Made by a program: the position numbers and the translations under genes. A DNA stretch of 36,573 nucleotides from positions 1-36,573 of the forward strand of contig JANXVI010000082.1 in assembly GCA_025351745.1 (NCBI GenBank), in the 5' to 3' direction. The stretch comes from Rhodoferax sp. Lineage in GTDB: Bacteria; Pseudomonadota; Gammaproteobacteria; Burkholderiales; Burkholderiaceae_C. Shown one piece after another: positions 7,364-15,340 of this stretch. Under the pieces are notes generated by a model, which saw only the letters and a list, made by a program, of their open reading frames with translations, had not been told where the DNA came from and did no database searches. Every line of letters begins with the position of its first letter. Within the stretch, counting starts at the first letter, position 1.

Positions 7364-8794
7364 ATGAAATGTCATGTGATTGCAACGGCCGCTACCCTGG
7401 CGCTGACCGCGGTTCTGGTAACCGCATGTGGTGGCACTGGCAGCACCGCGACTGCCATTGCTTCCAAAAACGTGCTTTTCTTTCTGGGTGACGGTTTAGG
7501 TATGACCACCATGACTGCCGCTCGCATTTACTCAGTGGGTGAAGATGGGGAACTCACGATTGACACCTTGCCAGAAACGGCATTTGTCAAAACCTATTCT
7601 GCCAATTCGCAGGTGACTGACAGCGCGCCTTCCATGTCGGCCTACATGACCGGTGTGAAGATGAACAATGAAGTCATCGCCATGACGGCCAACACCTCGG
7701 CCTATGACGCAGGCACCAGTACCGATTACGTGAGTGGGGCAGACTCCACCTGCCCCGCGTCCGGTAACGGCTCGCCCGTCACCACGCTGCTCGAATTGGC
7801 CAAGACCGCCGGGCTCGCCACCGGGGTCGTGACGACCACCCGCATCACCCACGCCACCCCGGCAGCCACTTACTCCCATATCTGCCACCGTGACGGTGAA
7901 AACGCAATTGCCACACAAATGGTGCCCAAGGGGTCCGGATTTAATGCTGCACTCGGCGATGGTGTGGACGTCATCATGGGGGGCGGTTTGCGCCACTTCC
8001 AGCCCAAGGCAACTGCAGGCAGCACGCGCACTGATAGCCGTGATTTGGTGGCTGAAATGAAGGCGGCTGGTTACAGTTTCGCGGGCAACAAGACGGACTT
8101 CAACGCACTCCCGACCTCGGGAAAACTGTTGGGTCTTTTTACGTCCAGCCACATGTCCTACGACCTGGACCGCGACGCAGGCAAAGAACCCAGCTTGGCG
8201 GAAATGACGTCACGTGCCATTGATCAGCTCAAGAGCAACAACAAAGGCATGTTTCTGATGGTCGAAGGTGGACGCATCGACCATGCATTGCACGAAACGA
8301 CCGCCCGCAAGGCGCTGCAGGACACCGTGGCATTTGACGCGGCAATCAAGATTGCCATTGACAAGATGCAAGTGATCGACCCCGGCCTCAAGAATACATT
8401 GATTGTCGCCACGGCTGATCATGATCACACGCTGGTGCTCAATGGCTACGCAGCGCGCACGGGCAAGACGACAGACGCCAGCCCGGGTGTGTTAGGTTTG
8501 TTGCGCAGTTATGTTGACGGTGTTCTCGGCAAGGATACGAGCGGCAACCCGTTCTCAATCATCGGCTTCGGCAACGGCGAAAACCGTCAAGCCACACGTA
8601 CTGCACTGACGGATGCGATGGTCTTCGATAAGAACTACCACCAAGAAGCCACCATTCCTACCGCTCTCGGCAGCGAGACCCACGGCGGAGCCGACGTGTT
8701 TTTGGGCGCCATCGGCAAGGGAGCGGAAAGTTTTTCTGGCGTCATCGATAACACCGCCGTGTTCGGATTGATCCGCAAGGCCGCAGGTCTGTGA
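7364..8794 (+). CDS. Alkaline phosphatase, lipoprotein form
   Basis: Predicted phosphomonoesterase of the PhoA superfamily, 476 aa, acting outside the cytoplasm. The N-terminus has a lipobox VTAC (Cys at about residue 22), so it should be lipid-anchored. Catalytic and metal residues are visible: LGDGLGM (Asp), TDSAPSMSAYMTG (nucleophile Ser), RITHATPAATYSH (Thr), MVEGGRIDHALH (Glu, Asp, His), TADHDHT (Asp, His) and GSETHGGADV (last His). ATG 7364 is preceded by GAGGA. A Pho-box-like array lies about 50-90 bp upstream. The second phosphatase starts 64 bp downstream; the pair look like a tandem duplication with different membrane fates. Confidence 0.93.
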   Translation: MKCHVIATAATLALTAVLVTACGGTGSTATAIASKNVLFFLGDGLGMTTMTAARIYSVGEDGELTIDTLPETAFVKTYSANSQVTDSAPSMSAYMTGVKMNNEVIAMTANTSAYDAGTSTDYVSGADSTCPASGNGSPVTTLLELAKTAGLATGVVTTTRITHATPAATYSHICHRDGENAIATQMVPKGSGFNAALGDGVDVIMGGGLRHFQPKATAGSTRTDSRDLVAEMKAAGYSFAGNKTDFNALPTSGKLLGLFTSSHMSYDLDRDAGKEPSLAEMTSRAIDQLKSNNKGMFLMVEGGRIDHALHETTARKALQDTVAFDAAIKIAIDKMQVIDPGLKNTLIVATADHDHTLVLNGYAARTGKTTDASPGVLGLLRSYVDGVLGKDTSGNPFSIIGFGNGENRQATRTALTDAMVFDKNYHQEATIPTALGSETHGGADVFLGAIGKGAESFSGVIDNTAVFGLIRKAAGL

Positions 8795-8858
8795 CCGCAG
8801 GACCTCCAGCGTTTATCCCCATCTCTCACCCCTACGGTATCAACTAGGTTTACCAAGC

Positions 8859-10259
8859 ATGAATTTTCCACGCCAAACTATTGCCGCAGCAACTTGCCTA
8901 GGCGCAATCCTGAGTGTTCCTGCGTTCGCCGCTGGCGAAGCCAAAAATGTGATCTTCTTTCTGGGCGACGGTATGGGTCCGGTTACAGTGACGGCCAGCC
9001 GTATCTACAAGTACGGTGAGGCAGGTCAACTCACCATGGAAACGCTTCCCCGCACAGCTCGGGTCAAGACCTATTCGCTCGATGGTCAGACTACCGACAG
9101 CGCGCCTTCCATGGCTGCGTACATGACGGGTGTGAAGTCCCGCAACGAGACATTGTCCATGGACGGCAATACTTTCTCCAAGGAGCCGTCCAGTGATGCA
9201 AGTGTCACACCTGCGGTTGCCAACGCCAAGACCAACTGCCCCGAAACAGGTAACGGCGCGTCGGTGCCCACGATCCTCGAGCAGACTATCGCCAAGGGCA
9301 AGGCTACCGGTGTGGTCTCTACTGCCCGCTTGACGCACGCAACTCCGGCGGCAACCTACTCGCACCACTGCAACCGCAATGCCGAGTACGAAATCGCTCG
9401 GCAAGCCGTACCAGGCGGCGCCGGTTACAACAGCGCTTTGGGTGCTGGCGTGGATGTTCTGATGGGGGGAACCAGTTACTTTTGGAGGCCTTTCAACGTA
9501 ACCACCATGCCCAAAGGGCGACCCGACGGGCGGGATCTGGTGGCCGAACTGCAAGCCAAAGGTTATAGCTTTGCCAACGACTTGACCACGATGAATGCCG
9601 CGCCCAACGGGAAGATCATTGCCCTGTTTGATCAGGCCGGTTCGCAAGGGCACATGTCGTATGAATTGGACCGCGATCCTGCAAAGGAACCGAGTCTGTC
9701 GCAAATGACAGTGAAGGCGATCGACGCATTATCCAAGAACACCAATGGGTACTTCCTCATGGTGGAGGGCGGTCGAATCGACCATGCATTGCATGGCAGC
9801 AACGCCAAGCGGGCGCTTGCGGACACAATCGCCTTTGACGATGCCATCAAAGCGGCCTTGGCCAAGGTTGATCTGAGCAACACCTTGGTGGTCGTTACGG
9901 CCGACCACGACCACACGATGGCGTTCAATGGCTATTCGCACCTCGGCAACGACATTCTCGGCAAATCGACCGATGTCAAAACAAAGAAGCTTGCCAAGGC
10001 TGCTGATGGTCTGCCGTACACCACGCTGGTGTTTGGTAATGGGGGTGGTCCACGCAAGGCGACGCGAGATGACCTCACCAATGTCGACACCTCAGGAAAT
10101 AAGGACTTTCTGCAGGAAGTGGGCGTGCCTTTGGGCAGTGAAACGCACGGTGGGGGTGATGTGAATCTGTTTGCCACTGGCGCAGGTAGCAAAATCTTCA
10201 AGGGTACGCTGGACAACACCAAGGTCTACACCTTGATGAAGACTGCGTTTGGCTTCTGA
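8859..10259 (+). CDS. Alkaline phosphatase, secreted paralogue
   Basis: 466-aa PhoA-superfamily phosphatase. The N-terminus is a Sec signal peptide with likely cleavage after VPAFA (about residue 25); there is no lipobox, so it should be soluble in the periplasm or secreted. The same catalytic blocks as its upstream neighbour are present: FFLGDGMG, TDSAPSMAAYMTG, RLTHATPAATYSH, MVEGGRIDHALH, TADHDHT and GSETHGGGDV. It begins 64 bp after the first phosphatase gene and its stop overlaps the next start (TGATG at 10257-10261), so the three genes are probably co-transcribed from the Pho-type promoter. No strong Shine-Dalgarno is visible before ATG 8859. Confidence 0.93.
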   Translation: MNFPRQTIAAATCLGAILSVPAFAAGEAKNVIFFLGDGMGPVTVTASRIYKYGEAGQLTMETLPRTARVKTYSLDGQTTDSAPSMAAYMTGVKSRNETLSMDGNTFSKEPSSDASVTPAVANAKTNCPETGNGASVPTILEQTIAKGKATGVVSTARLTHATPAATYSHHCNRNAEYEIARQAVPGGAGYNSALGAGVDVLMGGTSYFWRPFNVTTMPKGRPDGRDLVAELQAKGYSFANDLTTMNAAPNGKIIALFDQAGSQGHMSYELDRDPAKEPSLSQMTVKAIDALSKNTNGYFLMVEGGRIDHALHGSNAKRALADTIAFDDAIKAALAKVDLSNTLVVVTADHDHTMAFNGYSHLGNDILGKSTDVKTKKLAKAADGLPYTTLVFGNGGGPRKATRDDLTNVDTSGNKDFLQEVGVPLGSETHGGGDVNLFATGAGSKIFKGTLDNTKVYTLMKTAFGF

Positions 10260-10933
10260 TGAGGACAAGTTTGTATCGCATTGCGACGCCTTGCATCGTG
10301 GTGCTGGCAGGGGTGTTTGCTCTTCCAGTTGCAGCACAGGACGCTGATCTGCTGGTTAGGCACTTTGCAGTGTCTGCGGGTGCAGACGGCGTGAAGCGTA
10401 CAACCGAGTTTGCGGAACACATGGTTCGCCGCCAAGATCAGGTTTGGGTCGAGCGAGTGATGCCGACCGGCTGGCACCGTGCGGACGATCATGGCAAGCT
10501 CGGTCAGTCGCATAAGCATCTGGACACCGCTGCAGCTGCGCGCTGGGTTACGCGTGTGGCGGATGGGTCGGCGACGGTCCGCTTGGCCTCTCGTGAGGAT
10601 AAGGTGCTGGTAGACGTATCCAGGACCGACTTCGATAACGTTGGCTTTGACGGTTCTTGGGCGGCGGCATACTACCTCATCGATCCTGCTGCCCTTAAAC
10701 AGATGAAGCCGGTGTCAACCGATGGCGATCTGGTCACTTACACCCAAAGCGACGCGACCCGCCAGCTAAAAGTGGTCTGGAATAAAAAGCTACAACTGCC
10801 ACTGTTGGTGGAGTCGCGCAGTGGTGCATCCAGCAAACGTACCTCCGTCGAGGTTGCGGCAATGGTAAACAGTGTCCCCTGGGATGGTTTGAAAGGCTAC
10901 ACGCGCAAGGACTATTCAGACTACCTAGACTAA
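10259..10933 (+). CDS. Exported protein coupled to alkaline phosphatase, unknown function
   Basis: 224 aa with a signal peptide (cleavage probably after ALPVAAQ, about residue 25). The mature part alternates short polar and hydrophobic strands (QVWVERVMP, SATVRLAS, KVLVDVSRTDF, QLKVVWNKKLQLPLLVESRS), which suggests an all-beta fold like the lipoprotein-carrier LolA/RseB group, but I do not recognise the family. ATG 10259 overlaps the stop of the phosphatase by one base, so translation is likely coupled. A role in export, folding or surface handling of the phosphatases is a guess from context. Confidence 0.8.
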   Translation: MRTSLYRIATPCIVVLAGVFALPVAAQDADLLVRHFAVSAGADGVKRTTEFAEHMVRRQDQVWVERVMPTGWHRADDHGKLGQSHKHLDTAAAARWVTRVADGSATVRLASREDKVLVDVSRTDFDNVGFDGSWAAAYYLIDPAALKQMKPVSTDGDLVTYTQSDATRQLKVVWNKKLQLPLLVESRSGASSKRTSVEVAAMVNSVPWDGLKGYTRKDYSDYLD

Positions 10934-11464
10934 CGGAAGGCGGCGCGCTTCTAACCCGCACATTTACGCGTGCTGGAAGCTATTGGTTTTTCCGCAGCGT
11001 ATCCATGCTGTGCGAGCGACCTCCTAGCGGGTTTCTAGCCGGCCGTCAGTGCATTTGGCAACGCGACTCGGTTCACGCGGGTGTACGGGATCACTGACCG
11101 GCCAGGACCAGCCACCACATTCGGTCCGGTGTTATTCAGCGGATGCCGGTTGGAAATCATCCCGCGTGTTCATAACAAACGGGCCCTATCGGGCTACCGG
11201 CGCGCGGATGGTCCCCAATGGCCAGATTGGCTTAGGGCTGAGATACCCCCGAGTCGGGTGGCGGTGGCAGGACACGGGCGTCGCCCAGCTTTCCCGCTAC
11301 GCACGCCAGGTCGGCGGCCTTACCGTGGGCATCTCTGGCGCATACATGGACCATGTCTTCGCGCAAGAACATGGTGAGATGCGGCGCCACCATCTTGCAC
11401 TTGTCGGGTGGTGGTCACCGCCTGCAACTAAGATACCGGGGTCCCAACCCCAGAACGCCATCCC
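10934..11464. other. 531-bp region without a confident gene
   Basis: No open frame here has recognisable protein character. A rightward frame from 11049 overlaps the next gene and has a cysteine-, tryptophan- and proline-rich composition unlike its neighbours. The region holds an interrupted inverted repeat: GGCCGTCAGTG (11041-11051) pairs with CACTGACCGGCC (11092-11103) with one bulged base and a 40-base loop. It might be the leader of the sialidase-like gene, a decayed gene or an RNA; I see no promoter or terminator I would stand behind. Confidence 0.4.
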
Positions 11465-12646
11465 TTGCTGCCATCGCCGACCCTCCGTTCCGTTTACTGG
11501 CGCTTGCTGTGCGTGTGCCTGCTGGTAGGCGTGGTCTTGGCGCTGGATTTGTGCCAGCGGCCCGGTGCGCCGGCGCCTGCTTCTGCGGAACTGTCCGCGG
11601 TCTCCGTTGTGCCTGATCTGGGGCACCTACAGGTAGCCGCCAAAGGTGAGATTCCCATGCCCGTTGGCATGGCCGCAGCCCATGCCAGTGCTTTGCTGCC
11701 CATGCCTGCCAACCATGCGGCGGCGATGACCGTTTTCTGGTTCTCGGGTGACCGCGAGAGTGGTCCTAACGTACAGATTGCCGCGTCGCAGTATCTGCGT
11801 GCAACTCAGCGGTGGACGGCAGCCCGGTTTGTCGTCAATCGCTTTGTAGCGGGCGCACAGTTGGGCTATGGTCTGCGCCGCTTGGGGAATCCGGTGGCGT
11901 GGATGGACGGCAGTGGCCGCGTCAACCTGTTTGTTGTCGCCACCGGCTGGGGCGGTTGGGCGGCATCTCGCGTTCTACATTTGCGCCAGAGCAGCCCTGG
12001 CAATGGCTTGGCCGAATTGGCTTTTGAGCCCGTGCGTGTGTTGCCGTTGTCGTGGTTGTGGAACACCAGTTTTTTGGTGCGCAATGCGCCCTTGCCACTG
12101 GCTGACGGTGGGATGGTGTTGCCGGTGCATTTTGAGCTTGGCGTCAAATACCCCACGGCCCTGCGGTTTGACAGCAACGGCGGCTACCAGGGGATGGTGC
12201 GCCTGTCGCAGCGTCCTTACATGCTGCAGCCGAGCCTGGTCGTGCAGTCGCCCCTGCGTTGGTTGGCCTATATGCGTGACGAGCGCCCCAAGGGCAAGAT
12301 TGGTGTGGCTCAGACCAAAGACGGTGGGCAGCATTGGAGCGATCTGCCGGATCTGGTGCTGGACAACCCCGACGCAGCCGTTGCGGGGTTGGGGCTCGCG
12401 GCCGGCCAAATGTTATTGGCCCACAACTCATCGTTGGCTTCGCGCGGCACGCTGGACCTTAGCGCCTCTCGCGATGGCCGCAATTGGTTTTTGATTCAGA
12501 CTTTGGAGAAGGGTGGATTCGATGACGAATTTTCCTATCCTGCCATGGTCTGGTTCGAAGGCAGCTTGTGGGTAAGCTACACCGTGGACCGGCAACGCAT
12601 CGCCTGGCAGCGCTTGACAGCAGCCACGTCTGGAGCTAAGCCATGA
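11465..12646 (+). CDS. Sialidase-fold (BNR repeat) exported protein
   Basis: About 393 aa. A hydrophobic N-terminal segment (LLCVCLLVGVVLALDL, about residues 14-29) anchors or exports it. The rest resembles the BNR-repeat sialidase-like domain: VFWFSGDRESGPNVQIAAS near residue 90-108 matches the family's first block, with later Asp-box-like turns at TKDGGQHWSDLPD and SASRDGRNWFL. The classical sialidase FRIP motif and arginine triad are not clear, so the substrate is unknown. The start is uncertain: TTG 11465 is used, the frame is closed by a stop at 11429-11431, and no ATG or good Shine-Dalgarno lies nearby. The stop overlaps the next gene (ATGA), indicating a coupled pair. Confidence 0.8.
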   Translation: MLPSPTLRSVYWRLLCVCLLVGVVLALDLCQRPGAPAPASAELSAVSVVPDLGHLQVAAKGEIPMPVGMAAAHASALLPMPANHAAAMTVFWFSGDRESGPNVQIAASQYLRATQRWTAARFVVNRFVAGAQLGYGLRRLGNPVAWMDGSGRVNLFVVATGWGGWAASRVLHLRQSSPGNGLAELAFEPVRVLPLSWLWNTSFLVRNAPLPLADGGMVLPVHFELGVKYPTALRFDSNGGYQGMVRLSQRPYMLQPSLVVQSPLRWLAYMRDERPKGKIGVAQTKDGGQHWSDLPDLVLDNPDAAVAGLGLAAGQMLLAHNSSLASRGTLDLSASRDGRNWFLIQTLEKGGFDDEFSYPAMVWFEGSLWVSYTVDRQRIAWQRLTAATSGAKP

Positions 12647-13341
12647 TCGCAACATGGCCCAACTGGCTGACGCCAATGCTGGTGACCGATACGCCGACAT
12701 TGCCGCATGCTGTTGTGGGTCAGGTCTGGCTACATCTGGGCTGGAGTGTGGTGTTGGCTTGCATAGGTGCAAGCCTTGTGGGCCGGTGGACGCCAGCCCC
12801 CGCTGGCAAGCTCGATGGCAGGCAATGGGGTGTGGCGTTGATATTGGCGCTGTGGACTTGGGTGCCCGGTCCGTATTCGCCCGCCTATTGGCTGGGGCTG
12901 GCCTTCCAGGCACCGAGCATTGCCAGCGTGTTGCTCTGCGATGCACTTTTGCGTGCGCGTTTTTTCTCGACCCGATCCGGCATGCCGTTGGTCACTGACA
13001 CGCACCGGGCAACTCTGGGGTTTGCCGCTGTGGGGTTGTTGGCCGGTTGGGCGCTGTTACTGGATACATTTGCACTGTTGCCGCTGCAGTTATACGCATG
13101 GGGTTTCAGTTCGGTTGCTGTAGTGGTTTTACTTGCTGTTGCGCTCTTGCCATGGCTGGTCGTTCACACATCCGAACCAGTACGTAACTTGCGTTTATGG
13201 ATTGCACCGATAGCCGTGCTGGTGTTCACAGCAACGCGCCTGCCCAGTGGCAATGTGTGGGACGCCGTTTTGGACCCCTGGCTTTGGCTGGCGCTACATG
13301 TCTATGTCGGTCGTGCACTCTGGCAGCGCTTACGCCGCTAG
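12643..13341 (+). CDS. Polytopic membrane protein paired with the sialidase-like gene
   Basis: 232 aa with about six predicted membrane segments, for example around residues 29-46, 62-78, 124-145, 150-172 and 183-198. Conserved-looking features are WTWVPGPYSPAYWLGLAFQAPS and the tryptophan-rich C-terminus LDPWLWLALHVYVGRAL. I do not recognise the family. ATG 12643 overlaps the upstream stop by four bases, so it is made with the sialidase-like protein and may act with it at the inner membrane. Its 3' end overlaps the convergent cyclase gene by 12 bp. Confidence 0.8.
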   Translation: MIATWPNWLTPMLVTDTPTLPHAVVGQVWLHLGWSVVLACIGASLVGRWTPAPAGKLDGRQWGVALILALWTWVPGPYSPAYWLGLAFQAPSIASVLLCDALLRARFFSTRSGMPLVTDTHRATLGFAAVGLLAGWALLLDTFALLPLQLYAWGFSSVAVVVLLAVALLPWLVVHTSEPVRNLRLWIAPIAVLVFTATRLPSGNVWDAVLDPWLWLALHVYVGRALWQRLRR

Positions 13342-13941
13342 CGCAGGCACGGGCGCAAGGCGGTAGATGCTGCGGGTGCCAAACAGTGAGCCACATTCCA
13401 CAAATGGCTCGCCGGGCAGGGAATTGCGCAATGCCTCCGTAGCCAACACTTCACTGCCCTTGGCAAGGTCTTCGCCGAGTTTGGATGCGGCATTGACTTC
13501 GGCGCCCCAAACATCACCGTCGTCCATGCGCAAAACAGTGCCGTAGCCCAAGCCTATGCAGACTTCAATGCGGTCTTCGGGCGCCCGCCCGGGGTTCACC
13601 GCCTCGGTTGCCGTCACCATGGCCCGGGCCGCCGCCAACGCCTGCTGTGGTGCGTCGAACACCACGAGCAGAGAATCACCTTCATGCTTGATACATGTAC
13701 CTCCGTGGTGATGTATCAGCGGCAGGAACAACTCCTCGGACTCTTGGATCAACTGCAAAAAATGCAGGATGCCAAAGGCCTCCACCACGCGTGAAAAGCC
13801 CACCAGGTCTGTGTACATCACCGCACGCACACAGCCAAAGCGCGCATATATGGTGTCATCAATAGCGGTACGGTCAGAGCCCTTTTGGCGGCGCCTTGCT
13901 AATAGCAAGGCGAGTTCGTCGGAATCGGTCATGCCCTGCAT
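13330..13941 (-). CDS. Stand-alone class III adenylate/guanylate cyclase domain protein
   Basis: About 203 aa, essentially one CYCc domain. The first metal-binding Asp is in VMYTDLVGFSRVVE and the second in KHEGDSLLVVFD; the block DVWGAEVNAASKLGEDLAKG holds the Asn of the transition-state pair, but the usual Arg (N-x-A-A-R-L) is Lys. Activity may therefore be altered. Start candidates are ATG 13941 and ATG 13932; I use 13941 because AGAG lies about eight bases upstream. The gene is divergent from the luxR-type gene (153 bp between) and convergent with the membrane protein, overlapping its 3' end by 12 bp. Confidence 0.85.
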   Translation of the reverse strand: MQGMTDSDELALLLARRRQKGSDRTAIDDTIYARFGCVRAVMYTDLVGFSRVVEAFGILHFLQLIQESEELFLPLIHHHGGTCIKHEGDSLLVVFDAPQQALAAARAMVTATEAVNPGRAPEDRIEVCIGLGYGTVLRMDDGDVWGAEVNAASKLGEDLAKGSEVLATEALRNSLPGEPFVECGSLFGTRSIYRLAPVPALAA

Positions 13942-14052
13942 TTTGACGACTCTGCGAGAACGGTTCAAGGGCAGCAGATGCCCATTTTCACCTTTTGTCT
14001 CCACTTCTTGAATAGTTTTTACACGCGCGTAAGATGGAACAGTGTTGGAAAC

Positions 14053-14092
14053 TGCGTGAACTTGCGTGAGCTTGAGTGAACCTGAGGAGAAC
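14053..14092 (+). repeat. Four tandem 10-bp units ending in the luxR RBS
   Basis: Successive decamers TGCGTGAACT, TGCGTGAGCT, TGAGTGAACC and TGAGGAGAAC occupy 14053-14092 with no gaps. The last unit supplies the ribosome binding site GAGGAG of the LuxR-type gene (ATG 14095). Ten-base periodicity places each unit on the same face of the helix, so this may be an operator; replication slippage is the simple alternative. Confidence 0.6.
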
Positions 14093-14094
14093 AT

Positions 14095-14808
14095 ATGAAC
14101 ACTTGGCAGGGTGACTTGCTGGGCATCACCGATACGGGGAGTACCGTAGACGAAATCTTTGAACGGATCGAAAGCGCATCGCACGCTTTGGGTTTTGAAT
14201 ACTGCGCCTACGGTCTGCGTTTGCCGACACCTATTTCCAGCCCCCGCACGGTCATGCTCAGCAACTATCCGTTGGAGTGGCAGGCGCGATATGCAAGCGC
14301 CGGTTACCTCGCAACGGATCCCACTGTGGCCCACGGACGGCTTTCCCAAACACCGCTTCTGTGGACCCACGCACTGTTTGACGCCACCCCCACCCTGTGG
14401 GAAGAGAGCCAGTCGTTCGGCCTGCGGCACGGCTGGGCACAATCCAGTCTGGATGCGGTAGGGGTGGGCGGCATGCTGTCGTTGGCGCGATCTTGCGATC
14501 CTTTGTCTCGTGCTGAATTGGCGAGTCAGGAAGTCAAGATGCGATGGCTGGTCAATATTTCACACTTGGCACTGTCGCGCCTGTTTGTGTCTGACCTGGT
14601 GAAAGACTCGCATCCTGATCTCACATCGCGTGAGGTCGAAGTGCTGAAGTGGACTGCCGACGGAAAGTCGTCCAATGAAATAGCCGAACTGTTATGCATA
14701 TCCGAAAACACGGTCAATTTTCACATCAAGAATTCGGTTGTCAAACTGCGCGCCGCGAACAGAACCTCAGCCGTCGTACGTGCGGCCATGCTCGGCCTGC
14801 TGAACTAG
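14095..14808 (+). CDS. LuxR-family quorum-sensing regulator with autoinducer-binding domain
   Basis: 237-aa transcription factor. The N-terminal acyl-homoserine-lactone pocket keeps the usual invariant residues: W62 and Y66 (EWQARY), D75-P76 (ATDPTV) and W90 (LLWTH). The C-terminal LuxR helix-turn-helix spans about residues 175-232, with LTSREVEVLKWTADGKSSNE and ISENTVNFHIKN. It is followed by an RsaM-like gene and a luxI-type synthase, so it is presumably the cognate receptor. ATG 14095 has GAGGAG five to six bases upstream inside a tandem-repeat leader. Confidence 0.93.
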   Translation: MNTWQGDLLGITDTGSTVDEIFERIESASHALGFEYCAYGLRLPTPISSPRTVMLSNYPLEWQARYASAGYLATDPTVAHGRLSQTPLLWTHALFDATPTLWEESQSFGLRHGWAQSSLDAVGVGGMLSLARSCDPLSRAELASQEVKMRWLVNISHLALSRLFVSDLVKDSHPDLTSREVEVLKWTADGKSSNEIAELLCISENTVNFHIKNSVVKLRAANRTSAVVRAAMLGLLN

Positions 14809-14869
14809 TTTTTGTTGAATTGCTGGTGGTTATGGCCTATATTAAGTTGGCCTATTGTTCGCTGAACCT

Positions 14870-15247
14870 ATGTACTTATCCCCTGATGGAATGATCCGCC
14901 TGACAGTGGATCAACTGCTGTCGACGCCTTTGGAACATCTGGTGTCGGGTGTAGACATGGAGTCCCCGGTGCCTGCGTGTGGCACAGTAACATCGCTATC
15001 CGGTTACACCGAGTGGATCAGCACCAAGACGCCCCTGATCTCCATCGGTTGGGACTGGTGCCTGCAGGTATCGCTCACCGGGATACGCTGGACTCGGGTC
15101 GGTTTGCCGCGCAGCAACCTCTTGCTGACACGCGACTCGGGTGACGACACCACATGGCACAGCAATCTCGAAATACTGGGAACCATCGTTGATGCATTGG
15201 CGTGGCGCGAAGTCTTGCCGGCTGTCGTTGCTTCTCGTTACGCTTGA
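14870..15247 (+). CDS. RsaM-like small quorum-sensing modulator
   Basis: 125 aa from ATG 14870 (MYLSPDGMIRL); ATG 14891 is an alternative, and neither has a convincing Shine-Dalgarno. Features are ISIGWDWCLQVSL and RVGLPRSNLLLT followed by a C-terminal helical part. Position between luxR and luxI, length and the WDW/RSN pattern resemble the RsaM (DUF4902-type) negative modulators described in Burkholderia and Pseudomonas loci, recalled from memory and not searched. It would adjust or delay autoinducer production. An 8-bp direct repeat TGGCCTAT (14833-14840 and 14848-14855) lies in its leader. Confidence 0.7.
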   Translation: MYLSPDGMIRLTVDQLLSTPLEHLVSGVDMESPVPACGTVTSLSGYTEWISTKTPLISIGWDWCLQVSLTGIRWTRVGLPRSNLLLTRDSGDDTTWHSNLEILGTIVDALAWREVLPAVVASRYA

Positions 15248-15264
15248 TTACACTCTTCTGCCTT

Positions 15265-15296
15265 TCCTACCATTTCTGGTAGTTACCCCCTGGTAA
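15265..15296 (+). promoter_or_regulatory. lux-box-like dyad upstream of the luxI-type gene, with adjacent second dyad
   Basis: CTACCA (15267-15272), TTTC, TGGTAG (15277-15282) is a perfect inverted repeat that satisfies the NNCT-N12-AGNN lux/las box pattern. Immediately after it, TTACC (15283-15287), CCCT, GGTAA (15292-15296) forms a second dyad whose centre is 15 bp from the first. The synthase gene begins 58 bp after the first dyad, the distance expected for autoinduction by the neighbouring LuxR protein. Confidence 0.7.
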
Positions 15297-15340
15297 TAAG
15301 CGCGGTTCAATGAATTTCCTCTTTCCAAAAAGGAGTTCAC

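Noticed and set aside
11049..11528. Rightward 159-codon frame before the sialidase-like gene
   Set aside because: Composition is unlike neighbouring proteins, there is no ribosome binding site, and it overlaps the better-supported gene by about 60 bp.
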